Assembly: GCA_946186115.1 (NCBI GenBank)
Contig: CAMHLV010000033.1
Span: forward strand, 1 to 35,272
DNA: 35,272 nt
Direction: 5' to 3'
Source: an uncultured Prevotella sp.
GTDB taxonomy: Bacteria; Bacteroidota; Bacteroidia; Bacteroidales; Bacteroidaceae
How positions within the stretch are numbered: position 1 is the first letter of the stretch; the number at the start of each line of letters is the position of its first letter. The notes below the pieces were generated by a model. That model saw only the letters and a list, made by a program, of their open reading frames with translations. It did no database searches and was not told where the DNA came from. A program made the translations under genes and the position numbers. Below, one piece after another: positions 15,634-23,316 of this stretch.

Positions 15634-18390
15634 TTATAGGGTGGGCAGCGTGACGGTAAGCTCGGTGTAGAGGTCTTTCTCGGACCTTACGCTGATGTCG
15701 CCTCCGTGGTTTTGGGTAATCTCGCGGCTGAGGTATAGTCCCACGCCGGCAGCCTCGCCGGTGGTCTTGGTGGTGAAGAAGGGGTCGAAAATCTTGTCGA
15801 TGATAGTACTCTCAATACCGATGCCGTTGTCGTGGAATACCAGTTCCACGCTGTTCTCTGCGGTTGTCGCCGTGAGTGTGATTTCGGGTTGGTAGCCGTT
15901 GTCGCGTTGTGACTTCTTGACGACGGCATAGACGGCATTGCCCAGCAGGCTCATGAAGGTCTTGTTCAGCTGTTCGGCATTGCCGTTGATGTAGATGTCG
16001 CCGGTGGGCAGCGTGAATGAAACCTTGATGCCGTATTGTGCTATCTCCTTCTCGTGGTGTCTGACGAGCAGCTCCTTGTCCTGTTGAAGCAGTGCCGTGA
16101 GGTTGGTCCTGACCATGTTGCCGGTGTGGTCTTTCAGCATCTCCTCCATAGCTTTCAGTGTTCGTGTGGTGTTGGCTCCATGTTCGCCAATCTTCTGCAG
16201 GTTGCCCTTGAGCATATTGAGTGCATCGGCGGTGTCTTCATAGTTCTCTTCGTCGATGTGTTCCTTCTCGTCCTCAATGTTGTCTGCCACGTCCTTCACC
16301 AGGTTTTCCGAGAGTTTGGCAAAGTTGTTGATGTAGTTCAGCGGATTGAGAATGCGGTCAATAAGTCCCTGTGTCAGCTTGGCCACTGATGCCACCTTCT
16401 CCAGTCTGACCACCTCGCTGGTGCGCTTCTTTACGAGATTTTCCAGTCTCTCCTTATCCTTTTCCAGACGTCTGAGCCGCCATTGGAAGACGAGGTAGCC
16501 CATCAGTGCCAGCAACAGCAGGTATGCTATTTCCATGTACCACCGCATATACAGTGGTGTCTTGATGACGAATCTGACGGCAACGATGTTTGACAATTGT
16601 CCGAAAGCGTCGCGAGCCTGAACCTCAAAAGTGTAGCTGCCATAGGGTAGGTTGGGGAACTCCTGCGACGTGTCGAACTCCCAAGCCGTCCAGTTGCCGT
16701 TGTTCAGCCGGTAGCGGTATTGTGTGTCGAGCAGCAGGGACTGGTGTGCCGTAGAATAATAGAAGGTGATATGCCTGTCTTTGCGCGAGAACTCGGGCAG
16801 CATGTCGGGCATCGGTCCATAGCCTCCCCATACCACGCTGTCGGCGTTGAGCATGACGGAACGTAAATAGAGGTGTGGCTTGACTACCTTCGAAGGGTTG
16901 GGACGGTTGTAGTCTACGATGTTGATGCCTTTGTCGCCTCCTATCCATAGGTATTTGTCGTCACGCAGCATGGCGCGCACAGAATATTCCATCAGCGGAT
17001 AGACCACATCTGAGAGGTGTACCTCCCTGACGTTGTCGCGGAAGGCATAGAGGCTGCGCCCTTTCTCGTCGGTGAGCCACAGCACTCCCTGCTCGTCGTT
17101 GTACGAGAAGGCAGGGTAGGGGAAGGGCTTCCTGTCGCCAATGTCCAGGGGTATGACGTTGTCCTGGTATTCCACGAGTGTGGTCATGGTATTGGCATTG
17201 TCTTGCGTGCCGTGTTGCAGTTTGAAGGATTGTCCGTCGGTGCTCTTCCACACGAGTCCGTAGAGGTTTTGCAGCCATATAGCACCGTGCTTGTCGTGTC
17301 TGATGCTGACGACCTTTTCGATGTCGCTGAGCTGTTTGCGTCCCGTGGCGCTGTTGTAGAACACTCCGGTCATCTCGCCGCTATAGAATCCCTTCTCGTC
17401 GGCCAGCAGCGACAGGGTGTTAGCCGTGGTGAGTTGGCTCACTCTTGCATCAGGGTCAATCCGATAGACGCCGTCGGCGGTAGCTGCCAACAGGCTGTTG
17501 CCCTGCCTCACCAGCTGCCAGCAGGCATATCTGATGCCTTCCACCTCAACGAATCGGTTGTCCTGCTGGCGGAACAGTCCGCTCTGTGTACCGGCATAGA
17601 CGGTTCCTCCCAGATGCTGCAGGGCACACACCTCGCCACGCAGTCCTTCGTGCTCAGTCATGTGTGTGTAGATAGACGGGTATCCTATTGAGAACACGCC
17701 GTTGTCGGTAGCGCCCCATATCATGCCGTGACCGTTGTAGGTGATGTGTGCGACGTTGTTGGAACACAGTCCGTGGTCCTCAGTGATGCGGAACAGCTCA
17801 TGGCCCTTTGTGTCGGTGAAGATGAGTCCGTCGCCGCTGGTGGCTATGGCCAGCATGCCGTTGTCGAGCTGCTGCACCTGGTTGATGTGAGCTTCGGTCT
17901 TGAACACCGAGAAGCCCTTTTCCGGCAGTTTCTCGCCTAACGCGGTGACTACGTGCCCGTTGCGGATGGTATAGATGCCTTTTTCGCCCATCAGGAAGTA
18001 GATGTGGCCCTCTTTTTCCCATATCCATTGCACTTCTCCGCGTATATTTTCCATCTTGTCAATGTCGTGCAGCCGCAGCTTTCCCCGGCTGTCCGACTCC
18101 AGATAGCCCATATAGTTGTATCCTCCCGTCCAGATGGTGCCTCGCGAGTCGCAGAACACGGCCGTGATTCGCGTCACGTTGGGGGTGTGTATGATGTGCC
18201 ACGAGGCATTGTCGTAGTACAGCAGTCCCTCGAAGTTGGCCACATAGACCGTGCCGTCCTTGCCGGTGATGATGTCGAAATTCTGGTTGTGGGCGTGGTA
18301 TGCCGTCGCCGGGTAGTTGCGGATGAAGGGCGTGGCCGTCATGACGATGGTCCACGCTGTCATCACCAGGGTTATCATGAGCCTTGTCAT
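15634..18390 (-). CDS. Reg_prop propeller membrane sensor with histidine-less kinase domain
   Basis: 918 aa starting at ATG 18390 (MTRLMITLVMTAWTIVM), which overlaps the previous stop (ATGA); the longer open frame upstream to 18663 is not used. Order: signal/anchor helix; periplasmic two-component-regulator propeller (NQNFDIITGKDGTVYVANFE onward, ~30-540); Y_Y_Y domain (YGSYTFEVQARDAFGQLSN, ~575-605); membrane helix (~615-640); coiled coil; kinase region. The H-box reads GLIDRILNPLN, with Asp678 where the related downstream kinase has His30. The ATPase motifs remain (DNGIGI, DPFFTTK, GVGLYL). It cannot autophosphorylate in the canonical way, so it may work with the soluble kinase encoded next. 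Ligand unknown. Confidence 0.92.
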   Translation of the reverse strand: MTRLMITLVMTAWTIVMTATPFIRNYPATAYHAHNQNFDIITGKDGTVYVANFEGLLYYDNASWHIIHTPNVTRITAVFCDSRGTIWTGGYNYMGYLESDSRGKLRLHDIDKMENIRGEVQWIWEKEGHIYFLMGEKGIYTIRNGHVVTALGEKLPEKGFSVFKTEAHINQVQQLDNGMLAIATSGDGLIFTDTKGHELFRITEDHGLCSNNVAHITYNGHGMIWGATDNGVFSIGYPSIYTHMTEHEGLRGEVCALQHLGGTVYAGTQSGLFRQQDNRFVEVEGIRYACWQLVRQGNSLLAATADGVYRIDPDARVSQLTTANTLSLLADEKGFYSGEMTGVFYNSATGRKQLSDIEKVVSIRHDKHGAIWLQNLYGLVWKSTDGQSFKLQHGTQDNANTMTTLVEYQDNVIPLDIGDRKPFPYPAFSYNDEQGVLWLTDEKGRSLYAFRDNVREVHLSDVVYPLMEYSVRAMLRDDKYLWIGGDKGINIVDYNRPNPSKVVKPHLYLRSVMLNADSVVWGGYGPMPDMLPEFSRKDRHITFYYSTAHQSLLLDTQYRYRLNNGNWTAWEFDTSQEFPNLPYGSYTFEVQARDAFGQLSNIVAVRFVIKTPLYMRWYMEIAYLLLLALMGYLVFQWRLRRLEKDKERLENLVKKRTSEVVRLEKVASVAKLTQGLIDRILNPLNYINNFAKLSENLVKDVADNIEDEKEHIDEENYEDTADALNMLKGNLQKIGEHGANTTRTLKAMEEMLKDHTGNMVRTNLTALLQQDKELLVRHHEKEIAQYGIKVSFTLPTGDIYINGNAEQLNKTFMSLLGNAVYAVVKKSQRDNGYQPEITLTATTAENSVELVFHDNGIGIESTIIDKIFDPFFTTKTTGEAAGVGLYLSREITQNHGGDISVRSEKDLYTELTVTLPTL

Positions 18391-19961
18391 TTCCTGCCAA
18401 CCTCCTTTCCCTTGATGGTCTCGTAGGGTATTCCCTTTCCTACGTAGTAGTTCCATTCCTCTTGTGTGAAGTTGCGCTTCACCTTGTTCTTCAATCGCTC
18501 TATCAGTACCGGCACGGAGATGCATGCCTCGGTGATGTTGCCTTTCTGGTCGCCTGCCCAGATGCTGATTTTCTTGGGGTCGTAGGTGAAGTTGACTATC
18601 CATCCCGGTGTGGTGAACAGCGTGTTGGGCTCCATCTTCTCCATGTTGGTCATCCACAGGCACAGCGTTCCGTCATAGCTGGAGGTGTACATGCGAATGC
18701 CGTCGATCTTGATTTTCGAGATGCGTGACAGATGGCCTGACAGCTTGGTGACTTTGCCTTGGCGGTTGAAGTAGTAGATGGTGCCGTCGCTCATGCCATA
18801 GGCTTTGACGTGCTGGTTCTTGGACTCGGCGAAGGCGGTGGTCTGTCCTTTTACCGGTACTTTCTCCTTGACGATCTTGTCGAACGTCTTGACTATATAC
18901 TGGTTGCCTTTGTCGTCGAAGAGGATGGGTGAGTTGTCGTAGCGGCAGATGGTGACTATTTTGTAGGGCAGCTGCTTTTCCTTGACGATGGTGTTGGAGG
19001 CCATGTCAAAGAGCGCCATGCCCTGTTCGCCGAAGAGTATCATCTGGCTGGCTGCGGGCTCCAGCTTTTTCAGCTTGGGGACGTTCACCGTCAGCACCTT
19101 GAGCAGCTTGTTGTCGTGGATGACCAGCAGATGGCCGGTGCGGCTGATGGCATATAATGTGTTTTTCGTCCTGTCGATAAACACGTCGCGGAAGTCGTAG
19201 CGCGCGTCGCTCACGAGGGTACTGGTCTGCAGCTTCCCGGCTTGGTAGTGGTGTCTGAGCACCTCGCCGTAGGTGCTGCACGACACGAAGTCGTGTCCCT
19301 GATCGTCGAAGAAGGCGATGTCGGTGACGTTGCCCTTGTGCTTGTTCCACACGTTCTTGTTCTGGCTCGCCAGGGCCAATGCGCGGTAGGCGGTGGGCGA
19401 GAGCTGGCTCTTGTAGCGGTCGCTGAAGAGCATTGCCGTGTAGGTCAGTATGTCGGCCACCTCGTGGCTGCCGGCCATGTACTGCGTCACTGCCGTGTTG
19501 CAGAGCGAACGTGTCAGGGCAATGTATCCCAGGGTGTCGGCCACGCGCTTCGACAGTTCTGCCTCGCTGCGCTGTTGTTCGGCTATGGCGCGCTGGTTTT
19601 GTGCCAGTCGCGATGCCTCCACGGCCCTGTACTCGGCCTCCAGTGCGTTCTGCCGCTCCTGTTGAGCCATCCTTGTCTGCTCCTCGGCGTGGCGGCGCTC
19701 TTGTTCTGCCACCCTTGTCTGTTCCTCGGCGGCCTCGCGCTGCTGGTCGCTGATATGGCGCTCCTCGGTGGCTATTTCCTCCATCTGGGCATTGACACGC
19801 TGCATCACGGCGGCCTGCTTTTCCTGCAGGGCCAGTTGCTTGATGCGCTGCTCCAGGGCCTCGTTCCTGTTGGCCTCTCTGTTATAGAGCAGCATTGCGG
19901 CAATGCAGCCTGCTGTGGTCAGCAGCAGCGCAGCCAGTGCTATGGTGGTGAGCCTCTTCAA
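18387..19961 (-). CDS. Membrane-anchored coiled-coil protein with WD40-like propeller
   Basis: 524 aa: an N-terminal membrane helix (TIALAALLLTTAGCIAAMLL), a long Gln/Glu/Arg-rich coiled coil (~30-145), a helical linker, then a WD40-like propeller (HKGNVTDIAFFDDQGHDFVS, LSGHLSRISKIKIDGIRMY, SYDGTLCLW). It ends with RNFTQEEWNYYVGKGIPYE, a tail common in WD40 proteins of STAND-type signalling. The only plausible start in this frame is TTG at 19961, because a stop lies just upstream within the heptamer repeat at 19965-20034; the repeat may have eroded the original start region. It probably scaffolds the pathway between the PP2C phosphatase and the sensor. Partner and topology are inferred. Confidence 0.8.
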   Translation of the reverse strand: MKRLTTIALAALLLTTAGCIAAMLLYNREANRNEALEQRIKQLALQEKQAAVMQRVNAQMEEIATEERHISDQQREAAEEQTRVAEQERRHAEEQTRMAQQERQNALEAEYRAVEASRLAQNQRAIAEQQRSEAELSKRVADTLGYIALTRSLCNTAVTQYMAGSHEVADILTYTAMLFSDRYKSQLSPTAYRALALASQNKNVWNKHKGNVTDIAFFDDQGHDFVSCSTYGEVLRHHYQAGKLQTSTLVSDARYDFRDVFIDRTKNTLYAISRTGHLLVIHDNKLLKVLTVNVPKLKKLEPAASQMILFGEQGMALFDMASNTIVKEKQLPYKIVTICRYDNSPILFDDKGNQYIVKTFDKIVKEKVPVKGQTTAFAESKNQHVKAYGMSDGTIYYFNRQGKVTKLSGHLSRISKIKIDGIRMYTSSYDGTLCLWMTNMEKMEPNTLFTTPGWIVNFTYDPKKISIWAGDQKGNITEACISVPVLIERLKNKVKRNFTQEEWNYYVGKGIPYETIKGKEVGRK

Positions 19962-19964
19962 CTT

Positions 19965-20034
19965 CTCAAAACTTAAACCTCAAACCTCAAAACTTAAACC
20001 TTAAAACTTAAAACTTAAAACTCAAACCTTCACC
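19965..20034 (-). repeat. Ten-copy heptamer repeat between phosphatase and WD40-like genes
   Basis: On the plus strand, units CTCAAAA, CTTAAAC, CTCAAAC, CTCAAAA, CTTAAAC, CTTAAAA (three times), CTCAAAC and CTTCACC follow at exact 7-base spacing. The repeat fills the whole gap between the PP2C stop and the TTG start of the next gene. Confidence 0.85.
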
Positions 20035-21217
20035 CTTTCCGTTTCAGTGCCATGATGGTGATGTCGTCGCTCTGTTCAGCATTGCCAACAAACAGTCTTA
20101 TGTCGGCCAGCATGCCGTCCACTATCTCGCGGCAGTTCTTGTCTTTCAGCTGTGCCAGGATGCGTTCCATGCGCGGCTCGCCATATTGCTCGAAGTCGGC
20201 ATTGAAGGCCTCGTTGACGCCGTCGGTGTACATCACCAGCGTGTCGCCGGCCCTCAGCACGGTGTTGTCGCTCTGGAAGTCCACGCCTTCCACCGCTCCC
20301 ACCAGCGGGTTGCGGCTCATGGGCATCTGCTCCACGCTGCCGTTGGCTCGCAGTATGTAGGGTGCGTTGTGGCCGCCGTTGCAGTATTCCAGTTCACCGG
20401 TTTTGATGTTGTAGATGGCATAGAACACGGTGATGAACATGGAATCTACCGACTCGGCGCACAGCAGCTCGTTCGACTTCGTCAGACACTGGCCGGTGGT
20501 AATGCCCTGCAGTCCCACGGTGCGTATCAGCGTGCGGCTCACGGCCATGAATATGGCTGCGGGGATGCCCTTGCCGCTCACGTCGGCCATCACCAGTCCG
20601 ATGCGCTCGGAGTCGATGCGGAAGAAGTCGTAGAAGTCGCCGCCAACGTCCCTTGCCGGTGTCATCAGCGCTGCCAGCTCCATCTCGTCGTCGTTCTCGG
20701 GGAATGGCGGGAAGACGCGTGGCAATATGGCCTGCTGTATCTCTCCGGCCACCGCCAGGTCGTTCTTCAGCGACTCCAGCTGCGAGTGCTCTTCCTGTGC
20801 CGCCTTGATGTATGCTATCTGCTCGATGGCCTTCTCGATGGTCACGCTGAGGTCTTCAAGGTCGATGGGCTTCGTGGCAAAGTCGAAGGCTCCGTTGTTC
20901 ATGGCCGAGCGAATGTTGCCCATGTCGCCATAGGCACTCACCATGATGCACTTCAGCGCCGGGTTCTGCATCTCGTTCACCTTGGTGAGCAGCGTCAGTC
21001 CGTCCATCTCGGGCATGTTGATGTCGCTCAGTATGATGTCAATGTCCTTCACCTTGAGCAGCAGGGTGAGGGCTTCCAGTCCGTTGTGCGCAAAGTAGAA
21101 CTCATACTCTCCCTTGCGTATCTTGCGCCTGAAGTATTGCGTCAGCAGTAGTTCAAGGTCCTGCTCGTCATCGACGCTGAGTATCTTGATCGGGTTCGTC
21201 AATACTGTCTTTTCCAT
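20030..21217 (-). CDS. Response regulator with PP2C (SpoIIE/RsbU-type) phosphatase output
   Basis: 395 aa. The N-terminal receiver has the acidic pair D16-D17, phosphoacceptor D65 (ILSDINMPEMDG), S94 and K116 (TKPI). A short coiled linker (~125-165) leads to a SpoIIE-type Ser/Thr phosphatase (~170-393) with metal-binding and core motifs DVGGDFYDFF, MADVSGKG, YCNGGHNAPY, MYTDGVNEAF and QSDDITIMAL. Phosphorylation of D65 should switch the phosphatase, which in the usual partner-switching scheme dephosphorylates an anti-sigma-factor antagonist; no such protein is encoded here. It is first in the five-gene operon ending with the TonB-dependent receptor. A -7 box TACCTTTGT lies at 21244-21236, giving a leader of ~14 nt. 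Confidence 0.94.
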   Translation of the reverse strand: MEKTVLTNPIKILSVDDEQDLELLLTQYFRRKIRKGEYEFYFAHNGLEALTLLLKVKDIDIILSDINMPEMDGLTLLTKVNEMQNPALKCIMVSAYGDMGNIRSAMNNGAFDFATKPIDLEDLSVTIEKAIEQIAYIKAAQEEHSQLESLKNDLAVAGEIQQAILPRVFPPFPENDDEMELAALMTPARDVGGDFYDFFRIDSERIGLVMADVSGKGIPAAIFMAVSRTLIRTVGLQGITTGQCLTKSNELLCAESVDSMFITVFYAIYNIKTGELEYCNGGHNAPYILRANGSVEQMPMSRNPLVGAVEGVDFQSDNTVLRAGDTLVMYTDGVNEAFNADFEQYGEPRMERILAQLKDKNCREIVDGMLADIRLFVGNAEQSDDITIMALKRKG

Positions 21218-21235
21218 ATTTTATGTATTTTGCCT

Positions 21236-21244
21236 ACAAAGGTA
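21236..21244 (-). promoter_or_regulatory. -7 box of the signalling operon
   Basis: TACCTTTGT on the minus strand, 18 bp upstream of the phosphatase ATG. The -33 element is poor, which may mean an activator or alternative sigma factor is needed. Confidence 0.55.
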
Positions 21245-21385
21245 CACTTTTTTTTGTAAAAGCCACCCTCGACAACCGTAAAAGTTTCTGTGACAGTCCA
21301 CAAAAATCATTGCAGAGGGTTATCGCGGCAGCTTACCCTTATGTGGGGTGGGGGTGATTTTGGCTAACTTGACGACGGTGTTTTG

Positions 21386-21418
21386 CTTGCAAAGCGGCGT
21401 CGTTTTTTGTACCTTTGC
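21386..21418 (+). promoter_or_regulatory. Promoter of the HU-related gene
   Basis: CTTG (21386-21389), a 20-bp spacer, then TACCTTTGC (21410-21418). The leader to the ATG at 21495 is ~70 nt and holds a strong Shine-Dalgarno GGAGG at 21485-21489, unusual for Bacteroidota. The rest of 21245-21385 shows nothing recognisable. Confidence 0.75.
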
Positions 21419-21494
21419 AATTGCAATCAAGGCGGTTGCCAGTGGTGCGCAACACTGAGTAAGTAATTAAAATAAAAAAGGAAAGGAGGAGATT

Positions 21495-21944
21495 ATGGCA
21501 GTATTGTTTCGATTATCTCAGAACAAGAACTCCAAGTCGCTGGCATTCGGCAAGTGGTATGCAAGGTCTGTGATGACTGGTACCGTTGATACTGATGCTC
21601 TGGCCACCATCATGCAGCGCAACTGTACGGTGAAGAAGTCGGACATCTTGGCGGTGATTACCGAGCTGATAGAGACCATGCAGGATCAGTTGCAGGAGTC
21701 GAAGCGCGTGAAGCTGAACGGCCTTGGAACGTTCAAGATCAGCATTTCGAGCAGCGGTGCTTCGACGGCTTCGGACTATGATGTCCGCAAGGACGTGAAG
21801 AGCCTTCGAGTGCTGTTCCAGCCTGAGGTGAAGAAGGATGTTGACGGCAATCGCAAGAAGACCTTCATCAGCGGTTGCAACGTTCAGGAGGCACCGAAGA
21901 ACGCGGTGGATACCAGCAAGCCGAAGGACGATGACGGCGAGTGA
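21495..21944 (+). CDS. HU-family (histone-like, HU-related) DNA-binding protein
   Basis: 149 aa of the Bacteroidota HU-related type, longer than canonical HU (~90 aa). Residues ~1-120 carry the HU-like fold: an N-terminal basic strand (FRLSQNKNSKSLAFGKWYAR), dimerisation helices (KKSDILAVITELIETMQDQL) and VKLNGLGTFKISISSSGAST, corresponding to the HU LxGFGTF motif. A polar acidic tail (KPKDDDGE) ends the protein. It binds and bends DNA, probably with architectural roles. A strong GGAGG site sets the ATG at 21495. The smalltalk-type microprotein follows 48 bp downstream with a near-identical Shine-Dalgarno context. Confidence 0.93.
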   Translation: MAVLFRLSQNKNSKSLAFGKWYARSVMTGTVDTDALATIMQRNCTVKKSDILAVITELIETMQDQLQESKRVKLNGLGTFKISISSSGASTASDYDVRKDVKSLRVLFQPEVKKDVDGNRKKTFISGCNVQEAPKNAVDTSKPKDDDGE

Positions 21945-21992
21945 GAAAATGTAGTGTCTGACGATTAAAAAACGGAAAGGAGGAATTATTTT

Positions 21993-22097
21993 ATGAAGAA
22001 GAACTGGAAGACGATCGTGAAGATTGTCGTGGCAATGCTCACTGCGTTGTTAGGTGCTGTTGGCGGAGCAGTTGCCAGTGGTGTACGGTTGATGTGA
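21993..22097 (+). CDS. Smalltalk-type microprotein (34 aa)
   Basis: The product begins MKKNWKTIVKIVVAMLTALL and continues GAVGGAVASG, a basic start followed by a single hydrophobic Gly/Ala-rich helix. This fits the short Bacteroidota family named smalltalk protein, usually found after HU-related genes. GGAGG at 21979-21983 sets the start, and an intrinsic terminator follows 18 bp after the stop. It is probably membrane-associated; function unknown. Confidence 0.85.
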   Translation: MKKNWKTIVKIVVAMLTALLGAVGGAVASGVRLM

Positions 22098-22115
22098 CGC
22101 GATGCTTAAGGAGAA

Positions 22116-22148
22116 GGGCCGGCTTTCGAGAGAAAACCGGCCCTTTGT
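22116..22148 (+). terminator. Intrinsic terminator of the HU-smalltalk operon
   Basis: GGGCCGG (22116-22122) pairs perfectly with CCGGCCC (22137-22143) around a 14-nt loop, followed by TTTGTTA. Confidence 0.85.
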
Positions 22149-22896
22149 TATCTGCGGAAGGTGAGGCTCCCTCACCTGTTTCGCGTTTAATGAATTGAAA
22201 TCCAAATACTTACATCAACCAGACAGAAAGGGTAATTTTTTATGAGGTAATACATCGGTAATACATGCTATATTATATATAATAAGGTGTACTTGCCGTT
22301 TGTGATATCATCCCCACCGCTTCTATATCCAGTGACAATGTCAATGATCTCTTTGCCTGCAAAGGTAGCAAAATTCCCTATAATAACCAAAGCTTTCTTA
22401 AAAAAATCCCATTTTTGCTAAAATTTGATTATATCGCTGAATAGACACTGATGTTTACGCTGTCGGAGAACGCATTTACACCGTGGCGATGCAAAGAAAT
22501 AATACCATAAAAACACCTGGGGGTAGGCGTCGCCAAGGGGGCAAGCAGTCCCCTGTGAGACAGTTTTCGAAAAAGGTGCTTGGAACCAGATGGGGGCAAT
22601 AACTTTGGATTGTCCTCGAAGATAGCTCAATTGTTAGATTCCGACGGGAATGGTATCGATGTATATCTTCTCCAGTGTGCCACAGATACTCATTATTATC
22701 TACGAGCTATTCTACAAATTCAGGCATGGCCGGACTTAAAAACATATTAATTGACAGTTTAAAATGCAAATCTTATGCATATTCTTACATTTTACAGATA
22801 AACAAGTCGTTAAAGTGTTAATATACGACTTTTTATTTTTCAATGAGTGCCTTTTGAGGGAAAAAAACGAACTTTGCCTAAAAAAGACAAGACAAT
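22149..22896. other. ~750 bp without a convincing gene; several structured or promoter-like parts
   Basis: Items seen: a tandem 11-bp direct repeat (GGTAATACAT at 22246-22255 and 22257-22266); an AT palindrome near 22268-22283; a minus-strand -7 box TACCTTTGC (22367-22359) pointing left, with only a short frame without a start codon behind it; a GC-rich island about 22515-22600 with short self-complementary parts (GGCGTCGCC; AGGGG/CCCCT); and an A/T-rich run at 22740-22890 leading into the HTH gene. A 70-codon minus-strand frame (22418-22630) crosses the island, but its composition is not convincing. The island resembles intergenic sequence I associate with Prevotella genomes, which is a recollection rather than a match. 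Confidence 0.5.
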
Positions 22897-23157
22897 ATGC
22901 TGAAATTTGAGTGTGATCCCCATTTTATCAAGCTTCTTGCAAAAGAAGTGGTAAAAGAAATACGTCGAACTGAGCAAGAAGAACCAGAAATGATTTCCTG
23001 CAAGGCAGCAGCTGCATACCTCGGTATCAGCGAAGACTATCTTCGGAAAATCAAAGACCGGCTCCCATATGTAAAACAGGGTAATAACAGCCAAGGCCGA
23101 CTGCTATTCGTTAAAAAGGGACTTATGGAAGCTTACTTGAATACAGAAAATGAATGA
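22897..23157 (+). CDS. Small helix-turn-helix (MerR/excisionase-like) DNA-binding protein
   Basis: 86 aa. Residues 1-30 form a helix (HFIKLLAKEVVKEIRRTEQE). Residues ~34-75 form a winged HTH of the kind used in excisionase-like binding proteins (MISCKAAAAYLGISEDYLRK, then LLFVKKGLMEAYL). It would bind DNA, probably as an autoregulator. The stop is 2 bp before the ATG of a truncated gene, so the pair was an operon. Start ATG 22897; there is no good Shine-Dalgarno site. Confidence 0.82.
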   Translation: MLKFECDPHFIKLLAKEVVKEIRRTEQEEPEMISCKAAAAYLGISEDYLRKIKDRLPYVKQGNNSQGRLLFVKKGLMEAYLNTENE

Positions 23158-23159
23158 TT

Positions 23160-23316
23160 ATGTCACGAGACGATATTCTCGACACCATTTTTCCGCCGGT
23201 TACAGTTACCGACAGAGAAATCCCTTGATAGCCGCTGTCAGGCATTACTCCAGCTTTTTGTTAATCTTTATAGCGACAAAATTGTAGTCGATTTAATCCT
23301 AATCAATATAGTATAA
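23160..23316 (+). pseudogene. Frameshifted and truncated partner of the HTH gene
   Basis: From ATG 23160 the frame reads MSRDDILDTIFPPVTVTDREIP and stops at 23226. One base away in frame it continues LDSRCQALLQLFVNLYSDKI to a stop at 23316. A single-base change in the CCC of AAATCCCTTGAT would join the halves. The second half runs into the convergent 3' end of the caspase-like gene, so the original C-terminus is probably lost as well. Family not recognised. Confidence 0.5.

Noticed and set aside
16036..18426. Several plus-strand frames of 100-224 codons opposite the reg_prop sensor
   Set aside because: All are antisense to a protein with a clear domain order; no start signals or family resemblance.
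18391..18663. N-terminal extension of the reg_prop sensor to 18663
   Set aside because: It overlaps the WD40-like gene, has His/Gln/Arg-rich shadow composition, and the signal helix begins at the ATG at 18390.
19965..20034. CRISPR array
   Set aside because: The 7-bp units are contiguous with no spacers, and no cas genes are present.
20186..21151. 321-codon plus-strand frame opposite the PP2C phosphatase
   Set aside because: It is the antisense of a gene with complete REC and SpoIIE motifs in GC-rich DNA; its His/Val/Leu-rich composition is typical of a shadow frame.
22418..22630. 70-codon minus-strand frame over the GC-rich island
   Set aside because: Cys/Arg/Gln-rich composition, no start signal and self-complementary DNA make a repeat or RNA more likely than a protein.
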